Source: Chlorobiales bacterium
GTDB taxonomy: Bacteria; Bacteroidota; Chlorobiia; Chlorobiales; Chlorobiaceae
Direction: 5' to 3'
DNA length: 35,631 nucleotides
Assembly (NCBI GenBank): GCA_026390855.1
Contig: JAPLFE010000114.1
Span: 1 to 35,631, forward strand
Of this stretch, positions 15,618-25,631 are shown in pieces. The position numbers and the translations under genes are program-made. The notes beneath the pieces were generated by a model, which was given only the letters and a program-made list of their open reading frames with translations, made no database searches and was not told where the DNA came from. Position 1 is the first letter of the stretch; each line of letters begins with the position of its first letter.

Positions 15618-16958
15618 ATGAAACATCAGAAGAATGTCTTTGCGATTTTCTTTTTGTGTATAACGTTTTTGATACCTCAATCCGCATCAGCCTACGATCA
15701 GGAAGCACTCAACACGCTTAAAAAAAGTGTTTCAGAATGGAATTCCATGCGTGTAGCAAAACCAGGCATGAGCATTGACCTGTACAAGGCTAACCTTGAA
15801 GATGCCAACCTGACAGGAGCAATCCTCAGCAAAACTGTTCTTATAAAAGCAGAACTCAATGGGGCCACTCTCAATGGGGCAGACATGAAAGCATCAAACC
15901 TCATGATGGCTTTTATACAAAAAGCAAATCTCAAAAGCACCGACCTGTCTGGAGCCTACCTTGTCAAGGCAAATCTCAAGAGGTCATTCATGAAGGATGC
16001 AAAGTTTATTAAAGCAAACCTTCTGAATGCAAATCTGAGATGGGGAATGCTGGAACACGCAGACTTCAGCATGGCTAATCTGGCTAATACCATTCTTTTC
16101 GAAGCAAATCTTGAAAATGCAAATCTGAAGGGCGCCAATCTCCATGGAGCAATGTTTCTCGAACAAGCTAACCTTGCAGGAGCCACAGTGTCTAATAATA
16201 CTATTTTGCCATCAGGCGAAAAAGCTTCGTTGCAGTGGAGTGCTCTACACAATGCGAAGTTTGTCAATGAACCCGTATCCCTGATTACCTATGATACCCT
16301 ACCTCCTGTTGAGCTTGTAGAACATGAGCAAACCTCTACTACTGCAGTTCAAACGCTGAAAACACAACAGTCCAAAAGTAGAAAACAGGAGGTGATGATC
16401 ACAGAAAATGTTGAATCATGGAATCAGATGCGCAGCAAGAACCCGGAAGAAAATATAACATTGAGAGAAGAAAAACTGGAAAACTCCAGTCTGAGAGGAA
16501 TCAACCTTCAAAAGGCAGTTCTTGCCGGTTCAAGTTTTGAAGCGGCATCTCTTGATAACGCCAACATGACTGGAGCAGATCTTCGTCGGGCAAATTTCCA
16601 TAAAGCCGACATGCAGTCTGCCCAACTGCAAGGGGCAAATCTTGAAGGAGCAAACCTTGATCGTGCTTTCCTCAAAGGCGCAAACCTCAGCAAAAGCAAT
16701 CTCTACAAAGCTGTTCTTTATGGAGCAATTCTTGCAGGGGCAAACCTGCAAGATGCAAATCTTGAAGGTACATCTCTCTTTGATGCTGATCTTGAAGGCG
16801 CGAATCTTGCAGGAACCAACCTGAAAGATGCAAACATCACTGATGCAAATTTCAAAAATGCAACGTTGTCATCTCTCACCATTCTGCCGTCAGGAAAACA
16901 GGCTACAGCGAGTTGGGCGATTCTGAAACAAGCAAGATTTATAAACAAGTCACAATGA
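15618..16958 (+). CDS. Secreted pentapeptide-repeat protein with two homologous halves
   Basis: 446 residues from the ATG at 15618, which gives a clean signal peptide (MKHQKNVFAIFFLCITFLIP, cleavage after SASA); an ATG at 15591 would add nine residues before it. Two blocks of A(D/N)LxX pentapeptide repeats (about 60-190 and 290-430) each fold as a right-handed quadrilateral beta-helix. Each half opens with a W-N-x-M-R motif (SEWNSMRVAKP, ESWNQMRSKNP) and closes with TILPSG(E/K)xA...W..L..A(K/R)F(V/I)N, so the gene arose by internal duplication. The linker between them is Gln/Thr/Lys-rich. Probably periplasmic; function unknown. Confidence 0.85.
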   Translation: MKHQKNVFAIFFLCITFLIPQSASAYDQEALNTLKKSVSEWNSMRVAKPGMSIDLYKANLEDANLTGAILSKTVLIKAELNGATLNGADMKASNLMMAFIQKANLKSTDLSGAYLVKANLKRSFMKDAKFIKANLLNANLRWGMLEHADFSMANLANTILFEANLENANLKGANLHGAMFLEQANLAGATVSNNTILPSGEKASLQWSALHNAKFVNEPVSLITYDTLPPVELVEHEQTSTTAVQTLKTQQSKSRKQEVMITENVESWNQMRSKNPEENITLREEKLENSSLRGINLQKAVLAGSSFEAASLDNANMTGADLRRANFHKADMQSAQLQGANLEGANLDRAFLKGANLSKSNLYKAVLYGAILAGANLQDANLEGTSLFDADLEGANLAGTNLKDANITDANFKNATLSSLTILPSGKQATASWAILKQARFINKSQ

Positions 16959-17136
16959 TAACTCCCATCCTTATAAGAAGTAAACAAAACTCTCAAGTTG
17001 CATTTTATCAACGCCAACAATAGATACACCCTCCCCTATTTTACGATTGTCCAATAAAAAATCAGGAATGTGCCTATACAAGAAAGGACGAAAGTTTACA
17101 CAGAAACGAACTACCTCTCAAACATAAAGCTTGAAA

Positions 17137-17430
17137 TCATAACACTTCGTTAAGTCCAAGGAAGCGCTTGCGATAAAGAAAATGCTGAAAAAGGCGAGCT
17201 TTGCTGATATTAGGGTCACTGACTTCAAGGCGGTGTTTTTTGCCTGTCCGTGTCACAACTTCAAGCGTACCGTCATTATTGACCTTGGCAACTTTCCAAA
17301 ACTTGTCCACCACATAATGATATTCTTCTCCATGCTCAAGAGGATACACCTGCTTGGCCCTGGGACCAGGACAAAAGGAGCTTTTAGGCTTATGGTAAAC
17401 AATCATATCACCAGCCCTGAATTGTATCAT
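17137..17430 (-). CDS. Conserved small protein of unknown function
   Basis: 97 residues with a very strong Shine-Dalgarno AAGGAGG 7 nt before the ATG, so it is surely translated. Composition suggests a compact beta-rich (SH3-like) fold: FRAGDMIVYHKPKSS, CPGPRAKQVYPLEHGEEY, VVDKFWKVAKV, TRTGKKHRLEVSDP, then a basic tail RLFQHFLYRKRF. I recall similar unnamed proteins in other phyla, but no function. It lies 121 bp downstream of the ArsA-like gene on the same strand and could be cotranscribed with it. Confidence 0.75.
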   Translation of the reverse strand: MIQFRAGDMIVYHKPKSSFCPGPRAKQVYPLEHGEEYHYVVDKFWKVAKVNNDGTLEVVTRTGKKHRLEVSDPNISKARLFQHFLYRKRFLGLNEVL

Positions 17431-17551
17431 CTCGACCTCCTTTTCGGGTGAATAACCGAACTTTATTATTATAGAAGTCTATATGTATAAAAAATACACA
17501 TAGAAAAAAACTATTTTTTTAATCCCCCATAACTTATTGCTGCACAGACAA

Positions 17552-18727
17552 TTATTCTTCAAACTTGATAAGAAGATAATCATTTGCCAGCTCGGCTCCT
17601 TTTGTTTTCAAAGTCGCAAGTACTTGTGGAAGAACCATGTTGCGCCGATGATTTCCAATACTGATAGTCAACTCATCACCACTTTTACTCAGTCCGATCT
17701 GATCTTTGGGTATTCCTGGCAAATAAAGCTCGAGATCGAACCCGCTCTTTGTTTGACTTATCTTGAACGTATTCTGATCGTAGTAAACCTTTGCAGGATC
17801 CTCATCCCCATAAAGTAGCTCTTTAAGCTTTTCAATAGCCTCCATACCACATATTTCGCGCGTATAGAGGGGAACTTCCTTAACAGGAAGAGGCCTGAAA
17901 TTATCAATTATTTCCTGTCTGTAAATCTTCTGATTCTCTTTCCAAAAATGAAAATACGGATCATGCACTTCTGAAGGAATAATCCGATTTGAGATCACTA
18001 GATCAACTGAAATATTATACAAGCCAAGATAAGCATATGCCCGCAACGACTCCTTGATCACCATTTTTTCGGGATTAGTTACTAGGCGCACCGACGTGAC
18101 GGTATGGTCGATCAAAATCTTACCAAGTTCATTGATATTTTCATAAAATTCGTAAGGCATATCCATCATTGCCTTATCAGGAAGCGAAAACCCTGCAATA
18201 GGACGGAAAATGGGCTCCACAAGCGGCCTTAGATATATCGCAACATTTTCCAACGGTTTGTACAGACGGCGCATGTACCAACCAGCTACTTCAGGAATGC
18301 TTAACAACCTCAGTGCTGTACCAGTAGGAGCTGAATCAATGATCAAAACATCATAGCAACCCTCCTTGTGATGGCGAAACACCCTTACAAGACCAAAAAT
18401 CTCATCCATTCCCGGCAAAATGGCAAGTTCCTCAGCCTGAACGCCATCAACCCCTCTTGCCTTTAAAACTTCGGTAATGTAACGTTTAACTGTTCCCCAG
18501 TTCTCCTCGAGTTCCTGAAGGACATCAAGCTCTGCCCCCCAAAGATTATCACATATTTTTTTTGGTTGATGACCAAGTTCTATATCAAAACTATCAGCTA
18601 GTGAATGAGCAGGATCGGTACTTAAAACTAGTGTTTTATAACCAAGCTCAGCACAACGTAACCCCGTTGCAGCGGCCATTGACGTCTTGCCAACACCACC
18701 CTTACCAGTCATGAGAATAAGCCGCAT
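17552..18727 (-). CDS. ArsA/Get3-family ATPase with HSP20-like C-terminal domain
   Basis: 391 residues. The deviant Walker A loop GKGGVGKT is at 8-15, [12 protein letters not shown] (switch I) at 41-52 and [14 protein letters not shown] (switch II) near 130-143. The last ~65 residues ([20 protein letters not shown], then [16 protein letters not shown]) form the HSP20-like domain seen at the end of many bacterial ArsA proteins. Single-domain Get3-like ATPases with such tails occur in several copies in green sulfur bacteria. They are thought to bind hydrophobic clients rather than pump arsenite, and no arsenite gene is nearby. AGGAG precedes the ATG by a few bases. Confidence 0.88.
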   Translation of the reverse strand: MRLILMTGKGGVGKTSMAAATGLRCAELGYKTLVLSTDPAHSLADSFDIELGHQPKKICDNLWGAELDVLQELEENWGTVKRYITEVLKARGVDGVQAEELAILPGMDEIFGLVRVFRHHKEGCYDVLIIDSAPTGTALRLLSIPEVAGWYMRRLYKPLENVAIYLRPLVEPIFRPIAGFSLPDKAMMDMPYEFYENINELGKILIDHTVTSVRLVTNPEKMVIKESLRAYAYLGLYNISVDLVISNRIIPSEVHDPYFHFWKENQKIYRQEIIDNFRPLPVKEVPLYTREICGMEAIEKLKELLYGDEDPAKVYYDQNTFKISQTKSGFDLELYLPGIPKDQIGLSKSGDELTISIGNHRRNMVLPQVLATLKTKGAELANDYLLIKFEE

Positions 18728-18986
18728 ACAAACTCCTCGAAAGTATTAGCTTGAGATAATTATATTCATCTGTTATAACCTGCAACCAGAAAAATTAGTT
18801 TTTTTGTAACTATCCCAGAGATAACGAGCTGAGCATGACTTAACAACAAACCTTTCTCAGCTGGGCTGAATAATAATGGAGGAAGATCAACTACCTTTTA
18901 CGAGGTATCCTACAAAGATATAATGCCTCGTTGTGATCAAAGAGGAGAATCCGCAAGAAATACTCAGCTGCTTACCAAATGATTAT

Positions 18987-20900
18987 TCAGATCTGAACAA
19001 GGAGACCTATCTCGATCACCTGACCAGCAGGCAGATTATAGTATGCCGTTGCACTGAGCGCATTCCGAGCCATTAAAGCAAAAAGTTTTTTACGCCATAA
19101 AACCATCTTAGATTTGACCCCAGTTACAATTTTTTCACGGCTAAGAAAAAAGCTGATTGCCTCAGGTTTGAAATTAAGTCCCTGATTATTTGCCAGCGCA
19201 ATAACCTGAAGGATATTCGGAAATTCAAGAAATCCATACTTAGCCACAACTTTAAAAAATCCATCACTCAACTTTATAACTTCGACTTTCCGGCTGCCCC
19301 TAACCCTCGGCACCCGCTCTACGCTGAAATGAAAAAGTGCCACCTCTGAATGCAGAACCTTGTTATGGCGAAGATTATGAAGCATTGCCATGGGAATCAC
19401 ATCAGGATTTGCGGTAAGATAAATCGCCTGACCATCAACTCGCTGAGGTTGCTGCAATAAAATACTCTGCAAGAACTCTTCGACCGTCAATGTACGATCC
19501 TTTAACTGTTGAAGGAGAAGAATGCGACCCTCGTGCCAAGTTAGCATAAGGGTAAACACCGCAAAACCAATCAACAACGGGAACCATGCGCCATGCAACA
19601 GTTTTGTCATGCTTGCAGCAAAAAAGGAAAGATCAATAATTGCAAAAAAGCTGATCATCACATTGAGTGCTGATCTGTTCCATTGCCAGAGATCTCTTGC
19701 AACGTAATAAAATAAAATGGTAGAAATCAGCATGGTTGCAGTTACCGCAACTCCGTAAGCCGCAGCAAGCTGGCTTGAGGAACCAAAACCAGCAACCAGA
19801 CTGATAGTTGCAATCATTAATGACCAATTTGCAGCAGGAACGTAAATTTGCCCTATGTGCTTGGCTGATGTATGTGTCACCGTCAAACGGGGAAAATACC
19901 CGAGTTGGATAGCCTGCTGAGCTAATGAAAAAACTCCCGTGATAAGCGCCTGAGAAGCAATAATTGTTGCTGAGGTAGCAAGCAGTACCATCGGGATCAT
20001 TGCCCATGAGGGCACAAGGCCGTAAAAAGGATTATGAGACTCTTTAGGAAAGCTCAGCAGCAGTGCGCCCTGTCCAAAATAGTTCAGCAGCAATGCAGGA
20101 AGTACAAGCAGTACCCAGGTCAATCGGATAGGACTTTTGCCAAAATGACCCATATCAGCATAGAGAGCTTCTGCCCCAGTAACAGACAAAAAAACTGCTC
20201 CCAGAACCATAAAGCCCTGAAGATGATTATTGATCAAAAAAGAAATACCATACCAAGGAAGTATCGCCTCTAACACCTGTGGATAACGCTGAATTTCAAT
20301 TAATCCGAGAATACCGATGACAGTAAACCACAGGAAAATAATTGGCCCGAAAAGAGCACCAACCTTTGCTGTACCATGATGTTGAAACAGGAAAAGACCG
20401 GCAAGCACCACAATTGTAACAGGTATGACAAGCTCCTTGAATGCAGGGGCAATAATCTGTACTCCTTCAACCGCACTGAGAACTGATATAGCCGGAGTAA
20501 TCATACCGTCGCCATAAAGCAATGCCGCCCCAAACAAGCCGATAGCTACCAGAAACCAGCGCTCGTAACCATTTTTTTTACTGTGGGTGATGATCAATGC
20601 TGTAAGAGCCAGAATTCCCCCTTCTCCATCGTTGTCCGCTTTCATAATAAAGGTCAGGTATTTCAGACTGACAATCAGAATAAGAGCCCATACAAGAAGT
20701 GAAAGGACACCAAGCACATTCGCTTGTGTGACGGGAATACCATACTCACCATGAAAACACTCACGAAGGGCGTAGAGAGGGCTTGTACCAATATCACCGA
20801 ATACCACACCGAGAGCTGAAAGAGAAAGTACTGCAAAGCGCTTCAAACCCGATTCTGCTGAATGGATACCTACAACAGGCTCTTCAGAGATTGTTTGCAT
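18987..20900 (-). CDS. kup: Kup-family potassium uptake transporter
   Basis: About 637 residues from the ATG at 20900 (a TTG at 20906 would add two). The Kup signature GVVFGDIGTSPLYALRECFH stands at the first helix. Further family blocks are KYLTFIMKADNDGEGGILAL, LYGDGMITPAISVLSAVEG and SVTGAEALYADMGHFGKSP. About 12 helices are followed by a cytoplasmic C-terminal domain of ~190 residues (QRVDGQAIYLTANPD near its start). It imports K+ with protons across the inner membrane. It stands alone, separated by about 260 bp from the ArsA-like gene; I see no K+-related riboswitch upstream. Confidence 0.93.
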   Translation of the reverse strand: MQTISEEPVVGIHSAESGLKRFAVLSLSALGVVFGDIGTSPLYALRECFHGEYGIPVTQANVLGVLSLLVWALILIVSLKYLTFIMKADNDGEGGILALTALIITHSKKNGYERWFLVAIGLFGAALLYGDGMITPAISVLSAVEGVQIIAPAFKELVIPVTIVVLAGLFLFQHHGTAKVGALFGPIIFLWFTVIGILGLIEIQRYPQVLEAILPWYGISFLINNHLQGFMVLGAVFLSVTGAEALYADMGHFGKSPIRLTWVLLVLPALLLNYFGQGALLLSFPKESHNPFYGLVPSWAMIPMVLLATSATIIASQALITGVFSLAQQAIQLGYFPRLTVTHTSAKHIGQIYVPAANWSLMIATISLVAGFGSSSQLAAAYGVAVTATMLISTILFYYVARDLWQWNRSALNVMISFFAIIDLSFFAASMTKLLHGAWFPLLIGFAVFTLMLTWHEGRILLLQQLKDRTLTVEEFLQSILLQQPQRVDGQAIYLTANPDVIPMAMLHNLRHNKVLHSEVALFHFSVERVPRVRGSRKVEVIKLSDGFFKVVAKYGFLEFPNILQVIALANNQGLNFKPEAISFFLSREKIVTGVKSKMVLWRKKLFALMARNALSATAYYNLPAGQVIEIGLLVQI

Positions 20901-20906
20901 ATTCAA

Positions 20907-21526
20907 TTAAAACAATAAATTGGGAGGGAACGGACTTTTTATTACAAAAAAATAATCCTCATTTCTTAAAAGGAGAGAGGGATTACTTTCACCGAAAGAT
21001 GCGGTTAACTTGGAGCAGCTATAAACCCATTTGAATACATACCCACCCTACTGAGTGATTAACAGCTTATAATATTAATATAAGCCAATATCTGATAAAG
21101 ATGAATCAAATAACCCAGCCAAAGAATCAAGCCCCTCTTCCCTGTTTTATGCCTTACACGAGGCAGGCTTTTAACTGAAATCAAAAAAAGGACTGCACCA
21201 CATTATTCAGATAAACAGCATGATCCTTTTGAATACCGTAAATGTCATCGAACTTGGAAACGTGCCAAAGGCTTATGATTTTGTCAATAGAGGAAAAATG
21301 AAGCAATAATCTTCTCAAAAAAAACAGACAATAAACAGAAATGAATAATATTCATAATAATGGATCAAAAAGCACCGGAAACGAGCAAACATACTGAACA
21401 ATGATCTGGCATATTCGGAAGAGATATTGGGATATCTTATAATAATACCTCCTAAAAACAGGGGGTAAGCCCTTTAATAAGGGGGGGTTCCATATAAATT
21501 GCTTGCTTTGATATATTTTATTTATA
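20907..21526. other. Intergenic region between kup and the first RlpA-like gene
   Basis: About 720 bp if the downstream ATG at 21629 is used. AT-rich, stop-dense in all frames, with G-runs at 21459-21490 (AGGGGGTAAG, AAGGGGGGGTT) just before the plus-strand gene. It must contain divergent promoters for kup and rlpA. I see no gene or recognised structured RNA in it. Confidence 0.4.
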
Positions 21527-21628
21527 TTGATGCAATGGACAAAAATGAATAGCCTATTAATTTTTATTCATATTAAGTCTTCATTTCATAAATATTGTTT
21601 ACGAAAAGCGTTTTTAACCCGCGAGCTT

Positions 21629-22132
21629 ATGAGAAATAAAAAACATATCGTTTCTTTATCATTTTTTACACTCCTGATCGTAATTGGCGCATCATTAAAC
21701 ATTAATGGCATAAACCTTTCGGAGATAGCCGGGAACTATAACCCGCTTTATAACTCAGCTGAAGCAACCCAGCGAACAAACCTCAATAAAACCTTAACCT
21801 CCTCAAAACAAAGCCGAGCACTCTCAATTGTTGCTGAAGGGAAAGCATCCTATTATGCCGATCAGTTTCACGGCCGAAGAACAGCAAATGGTGAAACCTT
21901 CAATATGCATAAACTGACCGCAGCCCACCCTTCGCTTCCTTTTGGCACATGGGTAAAAGTAACAAACCTGCACAATGGCAAAGATGTTGTTGTACGTATC
22001 AATGATCGTGGGCCGTATGTCAAGGGAAGGATCATCGACCTCTCTATTGATGCTGCAAAAGAAATCGGTATCATGCGATCTGGAACAGTGCGAGTTAAGC
22101 TTGAAGCTTTAAAATCAAATCCCTCAGCATAA
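21629..22132 (+). CDS. rlpA: RlpA-like double-psi beta-barrel protein, copy 1
   Basis: 167 residues from the ATG at 21629 ([20 protein letters not shown]), which gives a proper signal peptide or anchor; an earlier start at 21527 would bury it. The C-terminal DPBB domain has [38 protein letters not shown] and [20 protein letters not shown]. These keep the His and Asp positions used by RlpA lytic transglycosylases on peptide-free glycans. There is no lipobox Cys and no SPOR domain, so it is a minimal secreted version. A close paralogue follows 344 bp downstream. Confidence 0.85.
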   Translation: MRNKKHIVSLSFFTLLIVIGASLNINGINLSEIAGNYNPLYNSAEATQRTNLNKTLTSSKQSRALSIVAEGKASYYADQFHGRRTANGETFNMHKLTAAHPSLPFGTWVKVTNLHNGKDVVVRINDRGPYVKGRIIDLSIDAAKEIGIMRSGTVRVKLEALKSNPSA

Positions 22133-22476
22133 GTCAACCGGATGATTTGGTTTTATGTGTTATAGACCAAAAAATCACTGTTGAAGGTAATTTTGTAGGG
22201 GCATGATGTATTTATAAGAGATTTTTATATATTGAAAGCTAAGAGCTTTTTAAGCTTTTGTGTTAGTCGAAATACCAGGGCATCTGGTTTTTTTGCCCGC
22301 TGATATCGAGAGTTCCTTATCTGTCAACTTATTCTGCGATAAGTCGATGTAGCATTTCATGAAAAGGAGTGCAACTGACTGTATTACATGGAACTACAAT
22401 CAATACCATGACAAAGAAATACCGGAAACGGTCAAAGTGATAACGTTTAACAAAACGCTAATAACCACTTGGTATT
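22133..22476. other. Intergenic region between the two RlpA-like genes
   Basis: 344 bp. Contains a weak A/T-rich hairpin around 22238-22258 (AAAGCT...AGCTTTT), possibly ending copy 1, and presumably the promoter of copy 2. Nothing else recognised. Confidence 0.35.
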
Positions 22477-22986
22477 ATGACAAAGAAAAAATTCTTCGGC
22501 TCCGCAATTTTTTGCATCCCTCTCTTTACTGTAATAACGGTTAATGTCGCCCTGCATAGAACACCACTCTATGCTGCAGAAAAATCAGAGCTTTCCCGTC
22601 AAGCATCACAAGGCATGGAGTGGTTACCGGAAAACGCCAGTGCTAATCCGGCGTCATCAACAAGTAGAGTAACGAAAGAAGCTGGGGAGCGTTATCTTGT
22701 CGCAGAAGGAAAAGCTTCATATTACGCCAAAAATTTTCATAATAAAAAGACGGCTAGTGGCGAGTCATTTAACCTCAAACACTTCACAGCCGCTCACCGT
22801 ACCCTTCCTTTCGGAACGAGCGTTAAGGTTATCAATCTTGACAACGGAAAAAATGTAGTAGTGCGCATCAATGATCGTGGCCCTCACTTGAAAGGTAGAA
22901 TTATCGATGTTTCGCAGGCTGCAGCAAAAGAAATCGGGCTTTTGAGTAGCGGGACGGCTAACGTTCGAATAGAAGCATACGACTAA
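22477..22986 (+). CDS. rlpA: RlpA-like double-psi beta-barrel protein, copy 2
   Basis: 169 residues with a signal peptide (MTKKKFFGSAIFCIPLFTVI, cleavage near LYA-AE). The DPBB domain reads [38 protein letters not shown] and [20 protein letters not shown], with the same catalytic His/Asp positions as copy 1. The DPBB parts of the two copies are clearly homologous, while the N-terminal ~70 residues are unrelated in sequence, as expected of linkers. It is also non-lipidated and lacks SPOR. It converges on the methyltransferase gene, leaving only 8 bp between their stop codons. Confidence 0.85.
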   Translation: MTKKKFFGSAIFCIPLFTVITVNVALHRTPLYAAEKSELSRQASQGMEWLPENASANPASSTSRVTKEAGERYLVAEGKASYYAKNFHNKKTASGESFNLKHFTAAHRTLPFGTSVKVINLDNGKNVVVRINDRGPHLKGRIIDVSQAAAKEIGLLSSGTANVRIEAYD

Positions 22987-22994
22987 GCAGGTAC

Positions 22995-23708
22995 TTACCG
23001 CTTTGTAAACACCATGATGAGCCCGGAATCGCGGTCACTCCTGAACATTGATTTATCGAAGCCAGAATAAACACCCTCCAGAGAAAATCCTGCTGCTTGA
23101 TGCAACAGAATAAAAGCCTCCGAGGTAAGCGGGTAGAGTTGGGTGCGTTCACTGAGCACTGTTTTTCCTTCGAAAATAAGTTTTACTTCGAAAATAACCT
23201 CTGCGGGCGTAATATGAGAATAACAACGCCGAAGCGTTGTCGAACCAGCTGAAATTGTTTTTATAGGGAAAATATATTCTTTCATGGTCAACAAATAGTC
23301 CCAATTCACCACTTGAAAGATCCAGTACCCCCCTATCTCAAGAGCAGCATAAACATCACCAAGAAAAGTTGACAACTGCTCAAATTGAAGATGGGCTAAG
23401 ACGTTACCTATTGAATAAATCAGTTGAAAAGAGCTCTTAAGGGAAGCTATTGCTGCAATATCCATACAGCGAAATACGCCTTGCGGGTAGGCTACTGAAG
23501 CTGCGTCAATCATCATTTGATCGAGATCAATCCCTGTGGCCCTGAAGCCGTCACGCAAAAACATACCGCAATAATGACCCGGTCCGCATCCCGCATCAAG
23601 CACTTCTGCAGCTGAACTACCCGCATATTCTTTGAGAAAAGAATAAACCTGTTCCCTGAAAGGAAATACGAGTTCGTAATAGGGAGCAAAATCTGAATAA
23701 AAAGACAT
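22995..23708 (-). CDS. Class I SAM-dependent methyltransferase
   Basis: 237 residues. SAM motif I VLDAGCGPGHYCGMFL is at about 36-51, the acidic residue after strand 2 is in ATGIDLDQMMIDAA, and motif III is FQLIYSIGNVLAHL. The C-terminal half is beta-rich (ITPAEVIFEVKLIFEGKTVL) and ends with a membrane-free tail. The substrate cannot be read. It lies 29 bp downstream of dsbD on the same strand, so the two may be cotranscribed. Confidence 0.82.
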   Translation of the reverse strand: MSFYSDFAPYYELVFPFREQVYSFLKEYAGSSAAEVLDAGCGPGHYCGMFLRDGFRATGIDLDQMMIDAASVAYPQGVFRCMDIAAIASLKSSFQLIYSIGNVLAHLQFEQLSTFLGDVYAALEIGGYWIFQVVNWDYLLTMKEYIFPIKTISAGSTTLRRCYSHITPAEVIFEVKLIFEGKTVLSERTQLYPLTSEAFILLHQAAGFSLEGVYSGFDKSMFRSDRDSGLIMVFTKR

Positions 23709-23737
23709 CTACTCTTGACTAATTTTTAGATCTCCAT

Positions 23738-25600
23738 TTAATGAGCCTTCAAATATTTTGATACATGATCAAAAAAATTATTGGCATCAAGAATACCAAC
23801 TATTCGGCTTTCAGGAATTTCCTTACCGGTTTTATCAAATAAAATTATGCCTGGAGGCCCGAACAACCCAAACCGCTTCATTAAAGCACGATCGTCATTT
23901 GTATTGGCGGTAACATTAACCTGTAGCAACGTCAAGCTCTTAAGTTGGTCAACAACTTTCGGGTCATGAAAGGTAAACCGATCCATCTCCTTGCATGCTA
24001 CACACCAGTCTGCATAAAAATCAAGCATTACAGGTTTCGTTGCTGATTGCAACGCACGGTCAAGTTCCTCTGCTGATCGGATACGAGTGAAGTTCACTTT
24101 TTTTTCTTCGCCTGAACCGGCACCTGATGCGGAAACTGTATGGAATTGCGAGAGTGGCTCAAAAGCATTAGTACCACCTGCAGCTGCCCCTACAAGTTCA
24201 AGTAAGCCGATAATAAACAAGACGATACCAAAAGTTTTTCCAAAACGTTGCGATATGGATAACTTTGCAGGCAAAGCATTGAAAACCCCAAGAAACACTG
24301 CACAAAGGATGGCAAAAACACCCCATGCGAGCATGACTATCGAACCCTGAAGAACCGGTGAAACCATCCAGATGGCCACTGCAATCAACATAAGCCCAAA
24401 AACATATTTAACACCAATCATCCACGCTCCGGCTTTCGGCAACAGACTGCCAGCCGACAAGCCAACGAGCAGGAGAGGAACACTCATTCCCATGGCCATC
24501 GAAAAAAGAGCCAGTCCACCAAGAAATACATCACGAGTCTGACTGATATAAACTAAAGTACCGGCAAGCGGGGCAGCTACGCAAGGCCCAACAATAAGAG
24601 CCGACAATGCACCCATAATAAATACCCCCGCAAAACGGCCGCCCTTTAAATTTCGCGAGGTATTATTAAGTTTGTTTTGTACAGAAACAGGCATTTGCAG
24701 CTGATAAACATCGAACATGGAGAGAGAAAGCACTACGAGTAGCGCTGCAAACACCGCGAGTACCCAAGGCTTTTGCAGCGCACCGGCAAGCCCTTCGCCA
24801 GCCAATCCGGCAGCAACCCCAAGCGAAGTATAAACTAACGCCATTCCAAAACAGTATGCAACTGCCATTAAAAAGCTGCGGCGACGGTTCACATCCCCCT
24901 CCCCGACGATGATAGACGAAAGAATAGGAATCATCGGCAGAACACAAGGTGTGAACGATAATAACAACCCAAACGCAAGAAAAGCAAGAGAAATTTTCCA
25001 TAAACTTCCACCAGCAAGAGTTGCTTTAGCAAGAGAAAGATCATTTTCAGAAGATGTCTCTTTTAATGAAGAACTTTTGATAGGGGTTGCTACAGCCTTT
25101 GTTTCAGCACCATTAGCACTTTTTCCTGCCTGATCGTCAGCCGATAAGAGTATCCCCTGCTTATTTGGTTCAACCTTGAAAAGGTGATTCATTGGCGGAT
25201 AACACAGGCCATCCTCAGCACACCCCTGGTATTCCACATTCAGAGTAAATACACCAGCGTCCTTGGCAAGAGGCACTACAACCGTCAGTTGATCATGATA
25301 GATTTCAACCGTCTCGTTTGTTGACGGATCAGTAACCTTAATCCCTTTGGGTAAAACAGGAACCTGCAACTGGACTTTACCACTTTCGACACCGATCTTC
25401 ACCCTGTCGCGATACAATTTATAACCTTTGGCAATATCCCAATGCAGAACAACTGCGTGAGCATTGTTCAGTTCAGCCTTTACCTTGAAGGCTTCTTCTG
25501 GATCAAGAAAATCGGCCGCGACACAGGTATTCACTCTAAGAATAAGAGCAATGAAAACTGCAAGAAAAGCAGTGGAACGCTTGAAAAAAGAATGATTCAT
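23738..25600 (-). CDS. dsbD: Thiol:disulfide interchange protein DsbD
   Basis: 620 residues with all three DsbD parts. After a signal peptide, the periplasmic alpha domain has its Cys pair at C127/C133 (QGCAEDGLCYPP). The membrane domain, with about eight helices from ~200 to ~470, has Cys in SFTPCVLPM (C219) and VGPCVAAP (C340). The C-terminal thioredoxin gamma domain has WCVAC at C533/C536. It moves electrons from cytoplasmic thioredoxin to periplasmic partners such as TlpA/ResA-type thioredoxins and cytochrome-c maturation proteins. Two TlpA-like genes lie upstream in the same orientation, which makes them natural clients. Confidence 0.94.
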   Translation of the reverse strand: MNHSFFKRSTAFLAVFIALILRVNTCVAADFLDPEEAFKVKAELNNAHAVVLHWDIAKGYKLYRDRVKIGVESGKVQLQVPVLPKGIKVTDPSTNETVEIYHDQLTVVVPLAKDAGVFTLNVEYQGCAEDGLCYPPMNHLFKVEPNKQGILLSADDQAGKSANGAETKAVATPIKSSSLKETSSENDLSLAKATLAGGSLWKISLAFLAFGLLLSFTPCVLPMIPILSSIIVGEGDVNRRRSFLMAVAYCFGMALVYTSLGVAAGLAGEGLAGALQKPWVLAVFAALLVVLSLSMFDVYQLQMPVSVQNKLNNTSRNLKGGRFAGVFIMGALSALIVGPCVAAPLAGTLVYISQTRDVFLGGLALFSMAMGMSVPLLLVGLSAGSLLPKAGAWMIGVKYVFGLMLIAVAIWMVSPVLQGSIVMLAWGVFAILCAVFLGVFNALPAKLSISQRFGKTFGIVLFIIGLLELVGAAAGGTNAFEPLSQFHTVSASGAGSGEEKKVNFTRIRSAEELDRALQSATKPVMLDFYADWCVACKEMDRFTFHDPKVVDQLKSLTLLQVNVTANTNDDRALMKRFGLFGPPGIILFDKTGKEIPESRIVGILDANNFFDHVSKYLKAH

Positions 25601-25631
25601 ATTTTAGTTATTCAGTTATCCTGAAACCCCT

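Noticed and set aside
15698-16267. Long Arg/Phe/Ala-rich open frames on the minus strand (also at 16508-16751 and 16718-17029)
   Set aside because: They are complements of the pentapeptide repeats (GCAAATCTC and similar codons read backwards), not real genes.
17552-18727. Arsenite-efflux ATPase ArsA
   Set aside because: The protein has a single ATPase domain plus an HSP20-like tail, and no arsB, arsR or arsC gene is nearby; a Get3-like client-binding role fits better.
18900-18932. ACGAGG...CCTCGT hairpin between kup and the ArsA-like gene
   Set aside because: Six-bp stem with a large loop and no T-run; not distinguishable from chance.
20901-21200. Possible riboswitch (c-di-AMP type) upstream of kup
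   Set aside because: No conserved motif or convincing stem pattern could be found in this AT-rich DNA.
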